DNA of 64,000 nt. Origin: Longilinea arvoryzae. GTDB taxonomy: Bacteria; Chloroflexota; Anaerolineae; Anaerolineales; Anaerolineaceae. Position numbers and translations under genes: made by a program. Below the pieces are notes generated by a model. The model made no database searches. It was not told the DNA's origin and saw only the letters and a list, made by a program, of their open reading frames with translations. The stretch lies in NCBI RefSeq assembly GCF_001050235.1, contig NZ_DF967972.1, forward strand, positions 3,051,901 through 3,115,900, written 5' to 3'. The stretch's first letter is position 1. The number at the start of each line of letters is the position of its first letter. Shown here in pieces: positions 16,489 to 26,700 of the stretch.

Positions 16489-17916
16489 ATGGTTGCACAA
16501 AAAATCACGATTGAACCCGTAACTCGCATCGAAGGTCACGCCAAAGTGACCATTCGCCTGGATGACACCGGCAAAGTAGACCACGCTTACCTGCATGTCA
16601 ACGAATTCCGCGGTTTCGAGAAGTTTTGCGAAGGCCGCATGGTATTCGAAATGCCCCTCATCACCCCGCGCATTTGCGGTATCTGCCCGGTCAGCCATCA
16701 CCTGGCTGCCGCCAAGGCCGCCGATGAAACTCTCGGCTGCCCGCCGCCGCGTCCGGCAAGTTTGCTGCGCGAATTGATGCACATGGGCCAGGTTATCCAG
16801 AGCCACGGCATGCATTTCTTTGAATTGGCAGGTCCGGATCTCCTGTTGGGTTTTGATGCTGATCCCGCCATTCGCAATGTGGTCGGCATCATTCAGGCCA
16901 ATCCCGAACTGGCGGTCAAGGCCGTTAGCCTGCGCAAATACGGTCAGGAGATCATCAGCACGTTGGGCGGACGCCGCATCCATCCGAACTTTGCCATCCC
17001 CGGCGGCGTGAACAAAGCCTTGACCAGCGCCGACCGTGAGAAGATTCTGGCCGGTCTCGATGAGAGCATCCAGACCATCCAGATCGGCATCTCGGTGATC
17101 AAGGATTGGGTGCAGCGCAACGCCGAGGACGTCGCCAAATTTGCGCCCCTCAAATCCGGTTACCTCGGCCTGGTGACGTCCGACAACAGCCTGGAGTTGT
17201 ACGACGGCCAGGTGCGCCTGGTGGATGTGAACGGCGATCAACTGGAAAAATTCGACGGCAGTGATTACCTTGATTACATTGCCGAACACGTCGAATCCTG
17301 GTCCTACCTCAAGTTCCCCTACTACAAGAAGCTGGGTTGGCCGAAGGGCGTTTACCGCGTCGGTCCGCTGGGCCGCCTGAACACTTCGGATCAGATCGAC
17401 ACCCCGCTGGCCAACAAAGAGCACAAGATCTGGAAGTCGATCAATGCCGGTCGCCCGGTCGAGAACACGTTGTATTATCACTACGCCCGCCTGATCGAAG
17501 CCCTCTACGCCGCGGAAAACGTGGCCGTGCTCCTCAACGACCCGGACATCCTCAGCACGGATATCCTGAACACCCGCCAGGACCCCAAGGGTGAAGGCGT
17601 GGGCGTCATTGAAGCGCCACGCGGTACGCTGATCCACCACTACAAAGCCAATGCCAACGGCCAACTCGAACACGTCAACCTGATCGTCGCCACCGGCCAC
17701 AACAATTGGGCGATGAGCGAGGCGGTCGACAGCGTCGCCAAGACGTATATCACCGGCCCACACATCACCGAAGGCATGCTCAACCGCGTCGAAGCCGCTG
17801 TGCGCGCGCACGATCCGTGCCTTTCCTGCTCAACCCACGCGGTCGGTCAGATGCCCATCATCATCGAGATGATCGATGCACAGGGCAACCTGATTCAGAA
17901 AATATCTCGTGACTGA
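16489..17916 (+). CDS. hoxH: [NiFe]-hydrogenase large subunit, HoxH type (group 3)
   Basis: This 475-residue subunit holds the NiFe active site. The L1 motif RICGIC supplies Cys63 and Cys66, and the L2 motif DPCLSC supplies Cys444 and Cys447. The L2 context [15 protein letters not shown] is that of cytoplasmic, NAD-linked group 3d enzymes. Cleavage after His450 would remove a 25-residue tail during maturation, matching the protease gene that follows. No [FeFe] H-cluster motif exists anywhere in the locus. The complete hyp set at 19.3-25.1 kb supplies the cofactor. Confidence 0.97.
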   Translation: MVAQKITIEPVTRIEGHAKVTIRLDDTGKVDHAYLHVNEFRGFEKFCEGRMVFEMPLITPRICGICPVSHHLAAAKAADETLGCPPPRPASLLRELMHMGQVIQSHGMHFFELAGPDLLLGFDADPAIRNVVGIIQANPELAVKAVSLRKYGQEIISTLGGRRIHPNFAIPGGVNKALTSADREKILAGLDESIQTIQIGISVIKDWVQRNAEDVAKFAPLKSGYLGLVTSDNSLELYDGQVRLVDVNGDQLEKFDGSDYLDYIAEHVESWSYLKFPYYKKLGWPKGVYRVGPLGRLNTSDQIDTPLANKEHKIWKSINAGRPVENTLYYHYARLIEALYAAENVAVLLNDPDILSTDILNTRQDPKGEGVGVIEAPRGTLIHHYKANANGQLEHVNLIVATGHNNWAMSEAVDSVAKTYITGPHITEGMLNRVEAAVRAHDPCLSCSTHAVGQMPIIIEMIDAQGNLIQKISRD

Positions 17917-17941
17917 CCCGATTTTTCATTCTCAAACTAAT

Positions 17942-17975
17942 AATCTTCTCTCCCCCGATCGGGGGAGAGAAGATT
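17942..17975. repeat. Perfect 34-bp palindrome in front of the hydrogenase protease gene
   Basis: Bases 17942-17958 are the exact reverse complement of 17959-17975 (arm TCTTCTCTCCCCCGA within the left half). In RNA it would fold into a 17-bp hairpin whose right arm carries the GGGGGAGAGAAG that would serve as ribosome site for the protease at its TTG start. It is not followed by a T-run. Confidence 0.85.
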
Positions 17976-18475
17976 TGAATCTCCCTCGCGTCCTCATCCT
18001 GGGGTACGGCAACCCCGATCGACAGGATGACGGCGTTGGTTATCAGGCCCTGCTGCGCCTTGCGAAAGCGCTGAACCGTCCGCTGCCCTCCGCCGAGGAC
18101 GAAGGCTTTTTGCCTTCGGGTCAAAATCCGGACCTCTGGTTCGATCTGCAATTGAAACCGGAAATGGCGGAGGAAATATCGCAATACGACCAGGTTTTCT
18201 TCATCGATGCGCATACCGGGGCCATTCCTGAAGAAATCGCCTGGCGCGAAGTATCCGCGCAATTTCAATCCTCGCCCCTCACCCACCATCTGACCCCGGA
18301 GAGCTGTCTCTCGCTTTGCGAGACGCTTTATGCGAAAAAACCAGCCGCCATTCTGGTTTCCATTCGGGGTTATGAATTCGGTTTCTCATCGACTCTGAGC
18401 GACCCAACTCAGGCGTTACTCGATCAGGCCGTTGATCGGATCCTGGATTGGTTGAAAAATCATCTTCCTCGTTAG
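17975..18475 (+). CDS. hoxW: Hydrogenase maturation protease (HoxW/HyaD family)
   Basis: The endopeptidase trims the C terminus of HoxH once nickel is in place. The family N terminus VLILGYGNPDRQDDGVGYQ is present, including the conserved acidic residue after GN, and a further DAH motif supplies metal ligands (about residue 75). The frame is open back to a GTG at 17909 that overlaps the hoxH stop, but that region encodes only the 34-bp palindrome and no family homology; the TTG at 17975, just in front of NLPRVLILGYGN, is the likelier start. The downstream gap 18476-18731 shows no convincing gene. Confidence 0.85.
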   Translation: MNLPRVLILGYGNPDRQDDGVGYQALLRLAKALNRPLPSAEDEGFLPSGQNPDLWFDLQLKPEMAEEISQYDQVFFIDAHTGAIPEEIAWREVSAQFQSSPLTHHLTPESCLSLCETLYAKKPAAILVSIRGYEFGFSSTLSDPTQALLDQAVDRILDWLKNHLPR

Positions 18476-18731
18476 AATTGACGATATCTAACTTGACAAC
18501 TCGCGTCAGTTATCATGACTTTTGAACCTTGTGATTTCATTCCGGCAAGCATAAACTTAAGCTGAATTAAGGGGGCGCCCAGGTTCTGCACCATTTTGGT
18601 TACAGGCAGTGGGCAAGTCAAATGGGTCGAAGGACGAATGTCCAGAGACAGAGTGATCTGTTTATAGGTGGCGCGGGTTGAAATCATTGCAGTTTACAAC
18701 AACAGGTTCAATTAAGATCGAAAGGACTGAT

Positions 18732-19208
18732 ATGTTCAGGCAAGCTGAACTTCAGCAAATTCTTCAGACGATCCCCTGGTTTTTGGAATTATCCGAAAGC
18801 CAGCTCGAAGGGCTTGCGAATATTGCCTCAGTCCAGCACCTGCTCGAAGGCGAAGCCCTTTTCCATGAAGGGGATCCTGAAGGGAATACGTACATCCTGC
18901 TCGACGGCGAACTTGGACTCGATATCCAAATTCCCGGCCGGGACAAGGTGCGCATCTTTACGGCTGAACCCCTGGATATCGTCGGCTGGTCCAGCCTGAC
19001 GCCGATGGTGCGCCAGCGCACGGCCACTGCCGTGGCACTGGTCGATTGCAATTACCTCGAGCTGGACAGCAATAACCTGTCTCAGATGTGCGAGGAAGAT
19101 CCATCCCTTGGCTTTATCATCATGAAGCGAATTTCGAATGTGGTCGCCAGCCGGTTATTGACTACGCGCATTCAGTTGATGGAACAACTCCTTCATAACC
19201 CGGAATGA
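18732..19208 (+). CDS. Cyclic-nucleotide-binding domain protein
   Basis: A 158-residue protein consisting of one cNMP-binding beta-barrel (about residues 15-125, with GEALFHEGDPEGNTYILLDGELGL) and C-terminal helices. It lacks a DNA-binding helix-turn-helix, so it is not a CRP/FNR regulator, and the usual phosphate-binding Arg motif is replaced by VGWSSLTP-MVRQRTATA, so nucleotide binding is uncertain. It lies between the hydrogenase structural genes and hypA, suggesting a link to hydrogenase control or assembly. The ATG at 18732 follows GAAAGGA; an earlier TTG at 18678 is less likely. Confidence 0.82.
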   Translation: MFRQAELQQILQTIPWFLELSESQLEGLANIASVQHLLEGEALFHEGDPEGNTYILLDGELGLDIQIPGRDKVRIFTAEPLDIVGWSSLTPMVRQRTATAVALVDCNYLELDSNNLSQMCEEDPSLGFIIMKRISNVVASRLLTTRIQLMEQLLHNPE

Positions 19209-19289
19209 AACCAACCGCAGGTTGATGATTCGGCCAATCCCGTCTTCCGTAAATCAACCGGCCTCTTTTAATGGTAAAATCAACAGGCT

Positions 19290-19652
19290 ATGCATGAACT
19301 GGCTGTAACCCAGAGTATTCTTGAAATTGCCAACCGGCATGCAAGCGAAGCCGGTGCGACCAAAGTAACAGGTATCTATATCAAAATCGGTCGATTATCC
19401 AGCATTGTGGATGATTCGGTCGAGTTTTATTGGGACATCATCAGTCAGGACACGCTTTCCGAAGGCGCGAAGTTGCATTTCGACCGCGTGCCGGCCCGTT
19501 TGCACTGCCTCGACTGCAATACGGATTTTGAAATGAAAGACGAACTGGCTCCCTGCCCACACTGCGGCAGTATCAATTTGAAAGTGATCTCGGGTGATGA
19601 ATTCTGGTTGGAAAGCATCGAGATCGAAAAGGAAACTGGAGAACCCGTATGA
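19290..19652 (+). CDS. hypA: Hydrogenase nickel metallochaperone HypA
   Basis: HypA delivers nickel to the large subunit together with HypB. The invariant MHE nickel-binding N terminus and the zinc site formed by two CxxC pairs (CLDC and CPHC) are intact in this 120-residue protein. Its stop overlaps the hypB start (ATGA), which indicates translational coupling. First gene of the hypABFCDE series. Confidence 0.97.
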   Translation: MHELAVTQSILEIANRHASEAGATKVTGIYIKIGRLSSIVDDSVEFYWDIISQDTLSEGAKLHFDRVPARLHCLDCNTDFEMKDELAPCPHCGSINLKVISGDEFWLESIEIEKETGEPV

Positions 19653-20320
19653 CCGTTAACCGTGTGCCTGTTGTGGAGAAAATTCTCAGCGCCAATGACG
19701 CTGTCGCCGGTTTGAACCGGAAAAGATTGGACCAATCCAAAGTCTTTTCGATCAACCTGATGGCTTCTCCCGGCGCCGGGAAAACCAGCCTGATCCTGCA
19801 AACGATCAAGGCTCTTTCCGGTCGCCTGAATTTAGGCGTCATCGAAGGTGATACCGCGCCGGTCACCATCGACGCGGATCGCGTCACCGACGCCGGCATG
19901 CCGGCCGTGCAGATCAACACCGGCGGCGACTGCCACCTGGATGCGCCGATGATCGACAGCGGCCTGAACCAATTGCCCCTGGGAAACCTCGATTTCCTGA
20001 TCGTCGAAAACGTTGGCAATCTGGTCTGCCCGGCGGCCTTCAACCTTGGGACGCATGCCAACGTGCTCGTCGCCAGCATTCCGGAAGGCGACGACAAGCC
20101 TTATAAGTATCCGGCCATTTATCGCGGCCTGGATGTGTTGATCATCAACAAGATCGATCTGCTGCCGTACGTGCGTTTCAACATGGATTATTTCCGCAAG
20201 GGCGTCGAGATTCTCAATCCGGGATTAACCACCTTTGCGGTTTCCTGCACGACGGGTGAAGGGATCAATGCCTGGGTGGACTGGTTGATCAACCGGACCG
20301 CTGAACTCAAAGGAAAATGA
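19649..20320 (+). CDS. hypB: Hydrogenase nickel-incorporation GTPase HypB
   Basis: A 223-residue GTPase with P-loop ASPGAGKTS, the GGDCHLDA metal/nucleotide switch segment and the NKIDL guanine-specificity motif. It lacks the His-rich nickel-storage N terminus seen in some species, so it probably acts only in GTP-dependent transfer. It overlaps both neighbours by four bases (hypA and hypF). Confidence 0.96.
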   Translation: MTVNRVPVVEKILSANDAVAGLNRKRLDQSKVFSINLMASPGAGKTSLILQTIKALSGRLNLGVIEGDTAPVTIDADRVTDAGMPAVQINTGGDCHLDAPMIDSGLNQLPLGNLDFLIVENVGNLVCPAAFNLGTHANVLVASIPEGDDKPYKYPAIYRGLDVLIINKIDLLPYVRFNMDYFRKGVEILNPGLTTFAVSCTTGEGINAWVDWLINRTAELKGK

Positions 20321-22608
20321 CCGCACAGGAACTGGTCGGACTGCGAATTCGCGTTCGCGGAATCGTTCAAGGGGTTGGGTTCCGTCCTTTCGTATATGGC
20401 CTGGCGGTGAAGAACAACCTGACTGGCTGGGTGCGTAACACCTCCAGCGGGGTGGAAATCGAAATCAACGGCTCCCCGGCCGGCGTGCAGGTATTCTGCG
20501 AGCATCTGCAGAACAATCCGCCACCCCTGGCGCGTATCGACGAGATCGCAACCGAAGAGATCGCTCCAAATGGCGCGGTCAAATTTGAGATTCTGGATTC
20601 AAAACCCCAACCCGGCGAGTTCATTCCGGTGTCGCCGGATATGGCCACCTGCGCTGACTGCCGCCGGGAGTTATTCGATCCTTCCGACCGGCGCTATCGC
20701 TATCCCTTCATCAACTGCACCAACTGCGGCCCGCGCTTCACCATCATCAAGGATATCCCCTACGACCGCCCGAAGACGACCATGGCCCCATTTGCCATGT
20801 GCCCGGACTGCGAAAGCGAGTACCACGACCCGCTCAACCGGCGCTTTCATGCCCAGCCGGTTGCCTGCTCCGATTGCGGGCCTCAGGTCTGGTTCACAGC
20901 CGGCGGGAAGAAACTGGCGGAGCGCGAAGATGCCATCCAGATGGCGCGGCGATGGCTGCGGGATGGCAAAATTCTGGCCATCAAGGGCCTGGGCGGTTTT
21001 CACCTGGCCTGCGACGCCACCAACGCAATCGCCGTGGACGAGCTGCGCCGCCGCAAAAAGCGCAGCGACAAAGCCTTTGCGCTTATGGCCACCTCGCTCG
21101 AGGCGATCCAGAAATATTGCCGGATCGAACCATCGGAACGGAAATTGCTCGAGTCTCCACAGGCGCCAATCGTCCTGCTGGAAAAACGAGCGGATCCCGG
21201 CATCGCTCCGCAGGTTGCCCCCGGCCAACGCACGCTGGGGATCATGCTGCCCTACACCCCCATCCACCTGCTCCTGCTCGAGCCGGAAGCCGGTTACCCG
21301 GATGTGCTGGTGATGACCAGCGGCAACCTCAGCGAAGAACCCATCGCCTATCAGGACGGAGATGCCGATGAACGCCTTTCGGCGCTGGCGGACGGCTTCC
21401 TGCTGCACAACCGTGAAATTCACATGCGCACGGATGATTCGGTGCTGTGCGTGTTCGCGGACAGGCCGTATTTCATGCGCCGCGCGCGCGGGTACGCGCC
21501 CGATCCCATCCAGCTTGGCGGGAACCTGCCGCCGATCCTGGCAACCGGGGCCGAGCTCAAGAATACGTTCTGCCTCACCAACCGCGATTACGCATTTCTC
21601 AGCCATCACATCGGCGACCTCGAGAATTATGAGACGCTGCGCTCCTTCGAAGAAGGCATCGAGCATTATCAGCGCCTTTTTCGCGTGAAACCCGAACTCC
21701 TGGCGTGCGATCTGCATCCCAATTATTTGGCTACACGATATGCACAGGAACGCGCGCAGCGCGAAGGCCTACCGCTCGTTCAGATTCAACATCACCACGC
21801 CCACCTGGCGGCCTGCCTGGCCGACAATCGCTGGACTTCGGATGAACCGGTGATCGGCCTGAGCCTGGACGGCACGGGATACGGCACCGACGGGGCCATC
21901 TGGGGCGGTGAAGTGCTGCTGGGCGGTTACACAGGCTATCAGCGCCTGTTCCATCTGAAATACGCGCCCCTGGCAGGCGGCGACCTTTCGGTGCGCAAGC
22001 CCGCTCGCATGGCGCTGGCGCATTTGTGGGCTGTCGGCCGGGAGTGGGAACCGGATCTGCCGCCCGCCGAAGATTTATGCATGGAAGAGCGCACCGCGCT
22101 GCGCGGCCAGTTGGAACACCATCTGAACACGCCGAATACCTCCAGCATGGGGCGCCTGTTCGATGCCGCTTCAGCTCTGATGGGAATTCGCCAGACCGCG
22201 ACTTATGAAGGCCAGGCTGCCATCGAGATGGAGGCCCGGGTGGATCGAGCCGAGACGAAACGCTATACTTTCGATCTGCGCGCGGATGAAATCGACCCCT
22301 CCCCCATGTGGGATGAACTGATCGCCGATTGGCGGGCCGGGGTTTCTCAGCCCCGCATGGCGGCTCGTTTCCACAACGGCGTGGCCGTGGTGTTGCTCGA
22401 GGCCTGCCAGAACGTTCGCCAGCGCACCGGCTGCAGGGTGGTTGCATTGAGCGGCGGTGTGTGGCAAAATATAACCCTGCTGGGTCGCACGATCGATCTC
22501 CTGCGCCAGGCCGGATTTGAAGTGCTCCATCATCAACGCGTGCCCACCAATGACGGCGGGCTGGCCCTGGGCCAGGCGTTGATTGCAGCCAGGAGTCAGG
22601 TGAATTAA
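20317..22608 (+). CDS. hypF: Carbamoyltransferase HypF
   Basis: HypF makes the thiocarbamate on HypE that becomes the cyanide ligands of the NiFe site. Domain order: acylphosphatase (about 8-95, GIVQGVGFRPFVY), zinc-finger pairs (CADC, CTNC, CPDC, CSDC; about 108-190), YrdC-like domain, and a C-terminal Kae1-like carbamoyltransferase with IQHHHAHLAAC. The length of 763 residues is normal. It starts inside the hypB stop codon. Confidence 0.97.
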   Translation: MTAQELVGLRIRVRGIVQGVGFRPFVYGLAVKNNLTGWVRNTSSGVEIEINGSPAGVQVFCEHLQNNPPPLARIDEIATEEIAPNGAVKFEILDSKPQPGEFIPVSPDMATCADCRRELFDPSDRRYRYPFINCTNCGPRFTIIKDIPYDRPKTTMAPFAMCPDCESEYHDPLNRRFHAQPVACSDCGPQVWFTAGGKKLAEREDAIQMARRWLRDGKILAIKGLGGFHLACDATNAIAVDELRRRKKRSDKAFALMATSLEAIQKYCRIEPSERKLLESPQAPIVLLEKRADPGIAPQVAPGQRTLGIMLPYTPIHLLLLEPEAGYPDVLVMTSGNLSEEPIAYQDGDADERLSALADGFLLHNREIHMRTDDSVLCVFADRPYFMRRARGYAPDPIQLGGNLPPILATGAELKNTFCLTNRDYAFLSHHIGDLENYETLRSFEEGIEHYQRLFRVKPELLACDLHPNYLATRYAQERAQREGLPLVQIQHHHAHLAACLADNRWTSDEPVIGLSLDGTGYGTDGAIWGGEVLLGGYTGYQRLFHLKYAPLAGGDLSVRKPARMALAHLWAVGREWEPDLPPAEDLCMEERTALRGQLEHHLNTPNTSSMGRLFDAASALMGIRQTATYEGQAAIEMEARVDRAETKRYTFDLRADEIDPSPMWDELIADWRAGVSQPRMAARFHNGVAVVLLEACQNVRQRTGCRVVALSGGVWQNITLLGRTIDLLRQAGFEVLHHQRVPTNDGGLALGQALIAARSQVN

Positions 22609-22624
22609 CAGGTAGAGGTGAAAT

Positions 22625-22900
22625 ATGTGTCTTGCAATTCCAGGAAAGATCACTGAAATTTACGATCAAAACAGCCTGCGCATGGGCCGGATCGATTTTG
22701 GCGGTGTCACCCGCGAAGCCTGCCTGGAAGCACTTCCTGAGGCCAAAGTTGGCGATTACACCATCGTCCATGCCGGTTTCGCGCTCAATCTACTCAGCGA
22801 AGAAGAAGCCCGGGAAACGCTGGATACCCTGAACGAAATTGCCAATATCGAGGCTGAGCTTGGCCTCGACGATACTGAAATTTCCTCAGCGGGAATGTGA
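22625..22900 (+). CDS. hypC: Hydrogenase assembly chaperone HypC
   Basis: The 91-residue protein begins with the diagnostic MCLAIPGKI, whose Cys2 binds the Fe(CN)2CO unit and the large-subunit precursor. With HypD it builds the iron centre. A GAGGTG ribosome site precedes the ATG; hypD follows after 6 bp. Confidence 0.97.
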   Translation: MCLAIPGKITEIYDQNSLRMGRIDFGGVTREACLEALPEAKVGDYTIVHAGFALNLLSEEEARETLDTLNEIANIEAELGLDDTEISSAGM

Positions 22901-22906
22901 GCTGCC

Positions 22907-24013
22907 ATGGAATTCTCACAAGCCTTCCGGAACGGCGACCTGGTCCAGCGCGTTATCGCTGAAATCCGTCGCACGGTGACTCGCGATTGGGTCATCATGG
23001 AGATTTGCGGCGGCCAGACACATGCCATTTTGCAATCCGGCCTCGACCAGCTCCTGCCCCGGCAAATCGAACTCGTCCACGGGCCGGGCTGCCCGGTGTG
23101 CGTGACCTCGCTTGAACTGATCGATAAAGGCCTGGCCATCGCCTCCCGCCCGGAGGTAATTTTCTGTTCGTTTGGCGATATGCTGCGCGTGCCGGGTTCC
23201 AACCAGGATTTGTTCTCGATCAAGGCCGCCGGCGCTCAGGTACGCGTGGTCTATTCGCCCCTGGACGCGGTCAAGATTGCCCAACAAAACCCGGACAAAC
23301 AGGTCGTCTTTTTCGCCATCGGCTTCGAAACCACGGCTCCGGCCAACGCCGCCAGCGTGCTGCAGGCCAAAGCCATGGGATTGAAGAATTATTCACTGCT
23401 GGTCTCGCATGTCTGCGTTCCGCCGGCCATGCACGCCATTTTGGGCTCGCCCGATAACCGCGTGCAGGGCTTCCTGGCAGCAGGGCATGTCTGCGCGGTG
23501 ATGGGCTACTGGGAGTACCCACCCATCGCCGACCAATACGGCGTCCCGATCGTCGTCACAGGTTTCGAACCCCTCGATCTGGCCCAGGGCATTTTGATGA
23601 CCGTCAGGCAACTTGAAAAGGGCACGCACGAAGTGGAAAACGCCTATTCCCGCGTTGTGACCCGGGAAGGCAACCAGGCGGCGCAGGCCATGCTGCGGCG
23701 CGTTTTCCAGCCTGTGGACCGCAACTGGCGCGGCATCGGCACAATCCCGATGAGCGGCTGGGGATTGACACCGGAATTTGCCGGATTCGACGCCGAAAAC
23801 CGCTTCGATGTCGGCCACATTCAAACTCAGGAATCGCCGCTGTGCATCGCCGGAGAAATCCTGCGCGGCCTGAAGAAACCCCACGAGTGTTCCGCCTTCG
23901 GAACGCTGTGTACGCCGGATAATCCGCTGGGTGCGCCGATGGTTTCCTCCGAAGGCGCCTGCTCGGCTTATTTCCGCTATCATCGCCAGATGGAAAGTGT
24001 CGCGAAGAAATAA
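22907..24013 (+). CDS. hypD: Hydrogenase iron-cyanide assembly protein HypD
   Basis: A 368-residue [4Fe-4S] scaffold for Fe(CN)2CO assembly. Characteristic segments are [21 protein letters not shown], the GFETTAP motif and C-terminal cysteines including those in ECSAFGTLC. It acts with HypC and HypE, encoded on either side. Confidence 0.97.
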   Translation: MEFSQAFRNGDLVQRVIAEIRRTVTRDWVIMEICGGQTHAILQSGLDQLLPRQIELVHGPGCPVCVTSLELIDKGLAIASRPEVIFCSFGDMLRVPGSNQDLFSIKAAGAQVRVVYSPLDAVKIAQQNPDKQVVFFAIGFETTAPANAASVLQAKAMGLKNYSLLVSHVCVPPAMHAILGSPDNRVQGFLAAGHVCAVMGYWEYPPIADQYGVPIVVTGFEPLDLAQGILMTVRQLEKGTHEVENAYSRVVTREGNQAAQAMLRRVFQPVDRNWRGIGTIPMSGWGLTPEFAGFDAENRFDVGHIQTQESPLCIAGEILRGLKKPHECSAFGTLCTPDNPLGAPMVSSEGACSAYFRYHRQMESVAKK

Positions 24014-24015
24014 TC

Positions 24016-25095
<1,080 letters not shown>

Positions 25096-25122
25096 GCGGT
25101 GTAATCTGACGCGCCATCGGGC

Positions 25123-25150
25123 TTGACAATCTTTCGATCCAATTTATACT
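25123..25150 (+). promoter_or_regulatory. Sigma-70-type promoter for the methyltransferase gene
   Basis: TTGACA (25123-25128) and TATACT (25145-25150) are separated by 16 bp, 44 bp before the start codon. It separates the following two genes from the hyp series. Confidence 0.7.
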
Positions 25151-25193
25151 TACGCTCGATTGATCCTTGAGCCAACAACTGAATAGAGGACCC

Positions 25194-25994
25194 ATGAAAA
25201 TCAACTACAAAGAAACCACTTCGGATCTGCTGAAGCGCATCGACATTCATTCCAAATTCGGCAGCCGGGATATCGACCAGTGGATGCTGGGATTGTTGAA
25301 GCTCAATAAAGGCATGAAAATTCTGGATGTCGCTTGCGGCGCCGGAAAACAATGCTTCTCTTTCTATCATTTCCTCAATGGCGAGGTCGAGATTTTGGGC
25401 GGCGATGTCTCCAAAGAACTGCTGGCCCAGGCTCGCAAGGAAGCCGTGGATCAGAAAGCGCACATCGAATTCATGGATTTGAACTTCAACCAGCCGTTCC
25501 CGCTGGGTGAAAACCGCTTCGATTTGCTCTCCTGCTGTTTCGCCATCTATTACGCCGAGGATATTCCCTTCACCATTCGCCAGATGCACCGCGTCCTGGC
25601 GCCGGGCGGCCGCCTCTTCACCACCGGGCCCATGCCCGAGAACAAGCAGCTCTTCTACGACATCATCAAGGAAGCCACGAACAAGCCCATCCCACCGATG
25701 CCGGGCAGCTCGCGCTACGGCAGCGCCATTCTCAGTTCGATCCGCGAGACTTTCTGTAAAGTCGAAGTGCACATCTTCGAAAATCCGCTCGTCTTCGAAA
25801 CCGTCGAGCCCTTCATGGATTACACCCGCGCCTCGCTGTCCGAGGACCGCAAACTGTGGACCTCTCTGTTCAACGGGCCGGATGAATTCGAAGCCCTGAT
25901 GGAAAAGATCAACGCGGTCGCAACCCGGCGCCTGGCTGCTGAGGGCAAACTGGTGATGACCAAGGTGGTTGGCGGTTTTATTGCAACCAAATAG
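25194..25994 (+). CDS. Class I SAM-dependent methyltransferase
   Basis: A 266-residue protein with the SAM-binding motif ILDVACGAGKQ (motif I), the acidic GGDVSKE loop and the post-motif VLAPGGRLFTTGP. The substrate is not evident; there is no membrane segment. The ATG at 25194 follows GAGGACC and has its own promoter. The downstream PIG-L gene starts 3 bp after its stop, so the pair may modify a shared small molecule or sugar. Confidence 0.88.
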   Translation: MKINYKETTSDLLKRIDIHSKFGSRDIDQWMLGLLKLNKGMKILDVACGAGKQCFSFYHFLNGEVEILGGDVSKELLAQARKEAVDQKAHIEFMDLNFNQPFPLGENRFDLLSCCFAIYYAEDIPFTIRQMHRVLAPGGRLFTTGPMPENKQLFYDIIKEATNKPIPPMPGSSRYGSAILSSIRETFCKVEVHIFENPLVFETVEPFMDYTRASLSEDRKLWTSLFNGPDEFEALMEKINAVATRRLAAEGKLVMTKVVGGFIATK

Positions 25995-25997
25995 TCT

Positions 25998-26648
25998 ATG
26001 AACCACGATATGACTTTTTTTGGGCGGAAAGTTCTGTTCATCGGCGCTCATCCGGATGATATCGAGCTGGGTTGCGGCGCGTTGATCGCCCACATTGCCG
26101 ATCGGACCGAAGTCATGTGTGTAACGCTCTCTGATAACCAGAAGAATCCGCTGCTCGGTAATCTGGTCGAGGAACATTACCGTTCGATGGAGACCCTGGG
26201 CGTACCCAGGGATCACGTCGTGCTCGGGCCATTCGAAACCCGCCGTTTCCCACACGCCCGCCAGGAGATCCTGGAATTCCTCATCCAGTTGAACCACACC
26301 TACCATCCGGAGATCGTCTTCGTTCACACCAAGGCCGACATCCACCAGGATCACGGCACGGTTACCGAGGAAGGTCTGCGCGCGTTTCGCGGCACGACCG
26401 TGCTGGGTTTCGATGTCATTCGCAGCAGCTACGGCTTCTTCCCCTCTTTTCTGGTCGAAGTGAGCGAAGCAGACGTCGATCGAAAAGTAACCTCCCTGCG
26501 CCAGTATAAGACGTACGCGGAGAAATATTACTTCAGCGAACCGGTCACACGCGCCACCCTGGTTCGCAACGGCGCGCTGGCCGAAAGGCCTTATGCGGAA
26601 GGGTTCGACATCCTGCGGATCGTCGGCGCTTTCGGCAGCCTTTCGTGA
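25998..26648 (+). CDS. PIG-L family zinc deacetylase
   Basis: A 216-residue protein with the zinc-binding AHPDDIELGCG motif near the N terminus and a second ligand in the DIHQDHGTV segment, both typical for LmbE/PIG-L enzymes that deacetylate N-acetylglucosamine-type substrates. It is translationally close to the methyltransferase. The exact substrate is unknown. Confidence 0.9.
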   Translation: MNHDMTFFGRKVLFIGAHPDDIELGCGALIAHIADRTEVMCVTLSDNQKNPLLGNLVEEHYRSMETLGVPRDHVVLGPFETRRFPHARQEILEFLIQLNHTYHPEIVFVHTKADIHQDHGTVTEEGLRAFRGTTVLGFDVIRSSYGFFPSFLVEVSEADVDRKVTSLRQYKTYAEKYYFSEPVTRATLVRNGALAERPYAEGFDILRIVGAFGSLS

Positions 26649-26664
26649 GGTACATTTGATCTTC

Positions 26665-26700
26665 AAAAAAGCCCTGCTTTTTCAAGCAGGGCTTTTGTTT
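26665..26700. terminator. Bidirectional terminator between PIG-L gene and suf unit
   Basis: AAAAGCCCTGCTT pairs with AAGCAGGGCTTTT around a 3-4-base loop, with A-rich and T-rich flanks that work on both strands. It serves the two convergent units. Confidence 0.85.

Noticed and set aside
16450-17811. 453-codon minus-strand frame opposite hoxH
   Set aside because: No family motif; hoxH on the plus strand carries L1 and L2 motifs.
4668-17916. [FeFe]-hydrogenase, considered because of the DRTGG/HATPase neighbours
   Set aside because: No H-cluster motifs are present in any subunit; HoxH has the L1/L2 cysteines of [NiFe] enzymes.
17909-17974. GTG start for the hydrogenase protease overlapping the hoxH stop
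   Set aside because: The added residues encode mainly the 34-bp palindrome and have no counterpart in the family; the TTG at 17975 fits better.
18472-18687. 71-codon minus-strand frame between hoxW and the cNMP-domain gene
   Set aside because: No ribosome site and no recognisable domain; left as non-coding.
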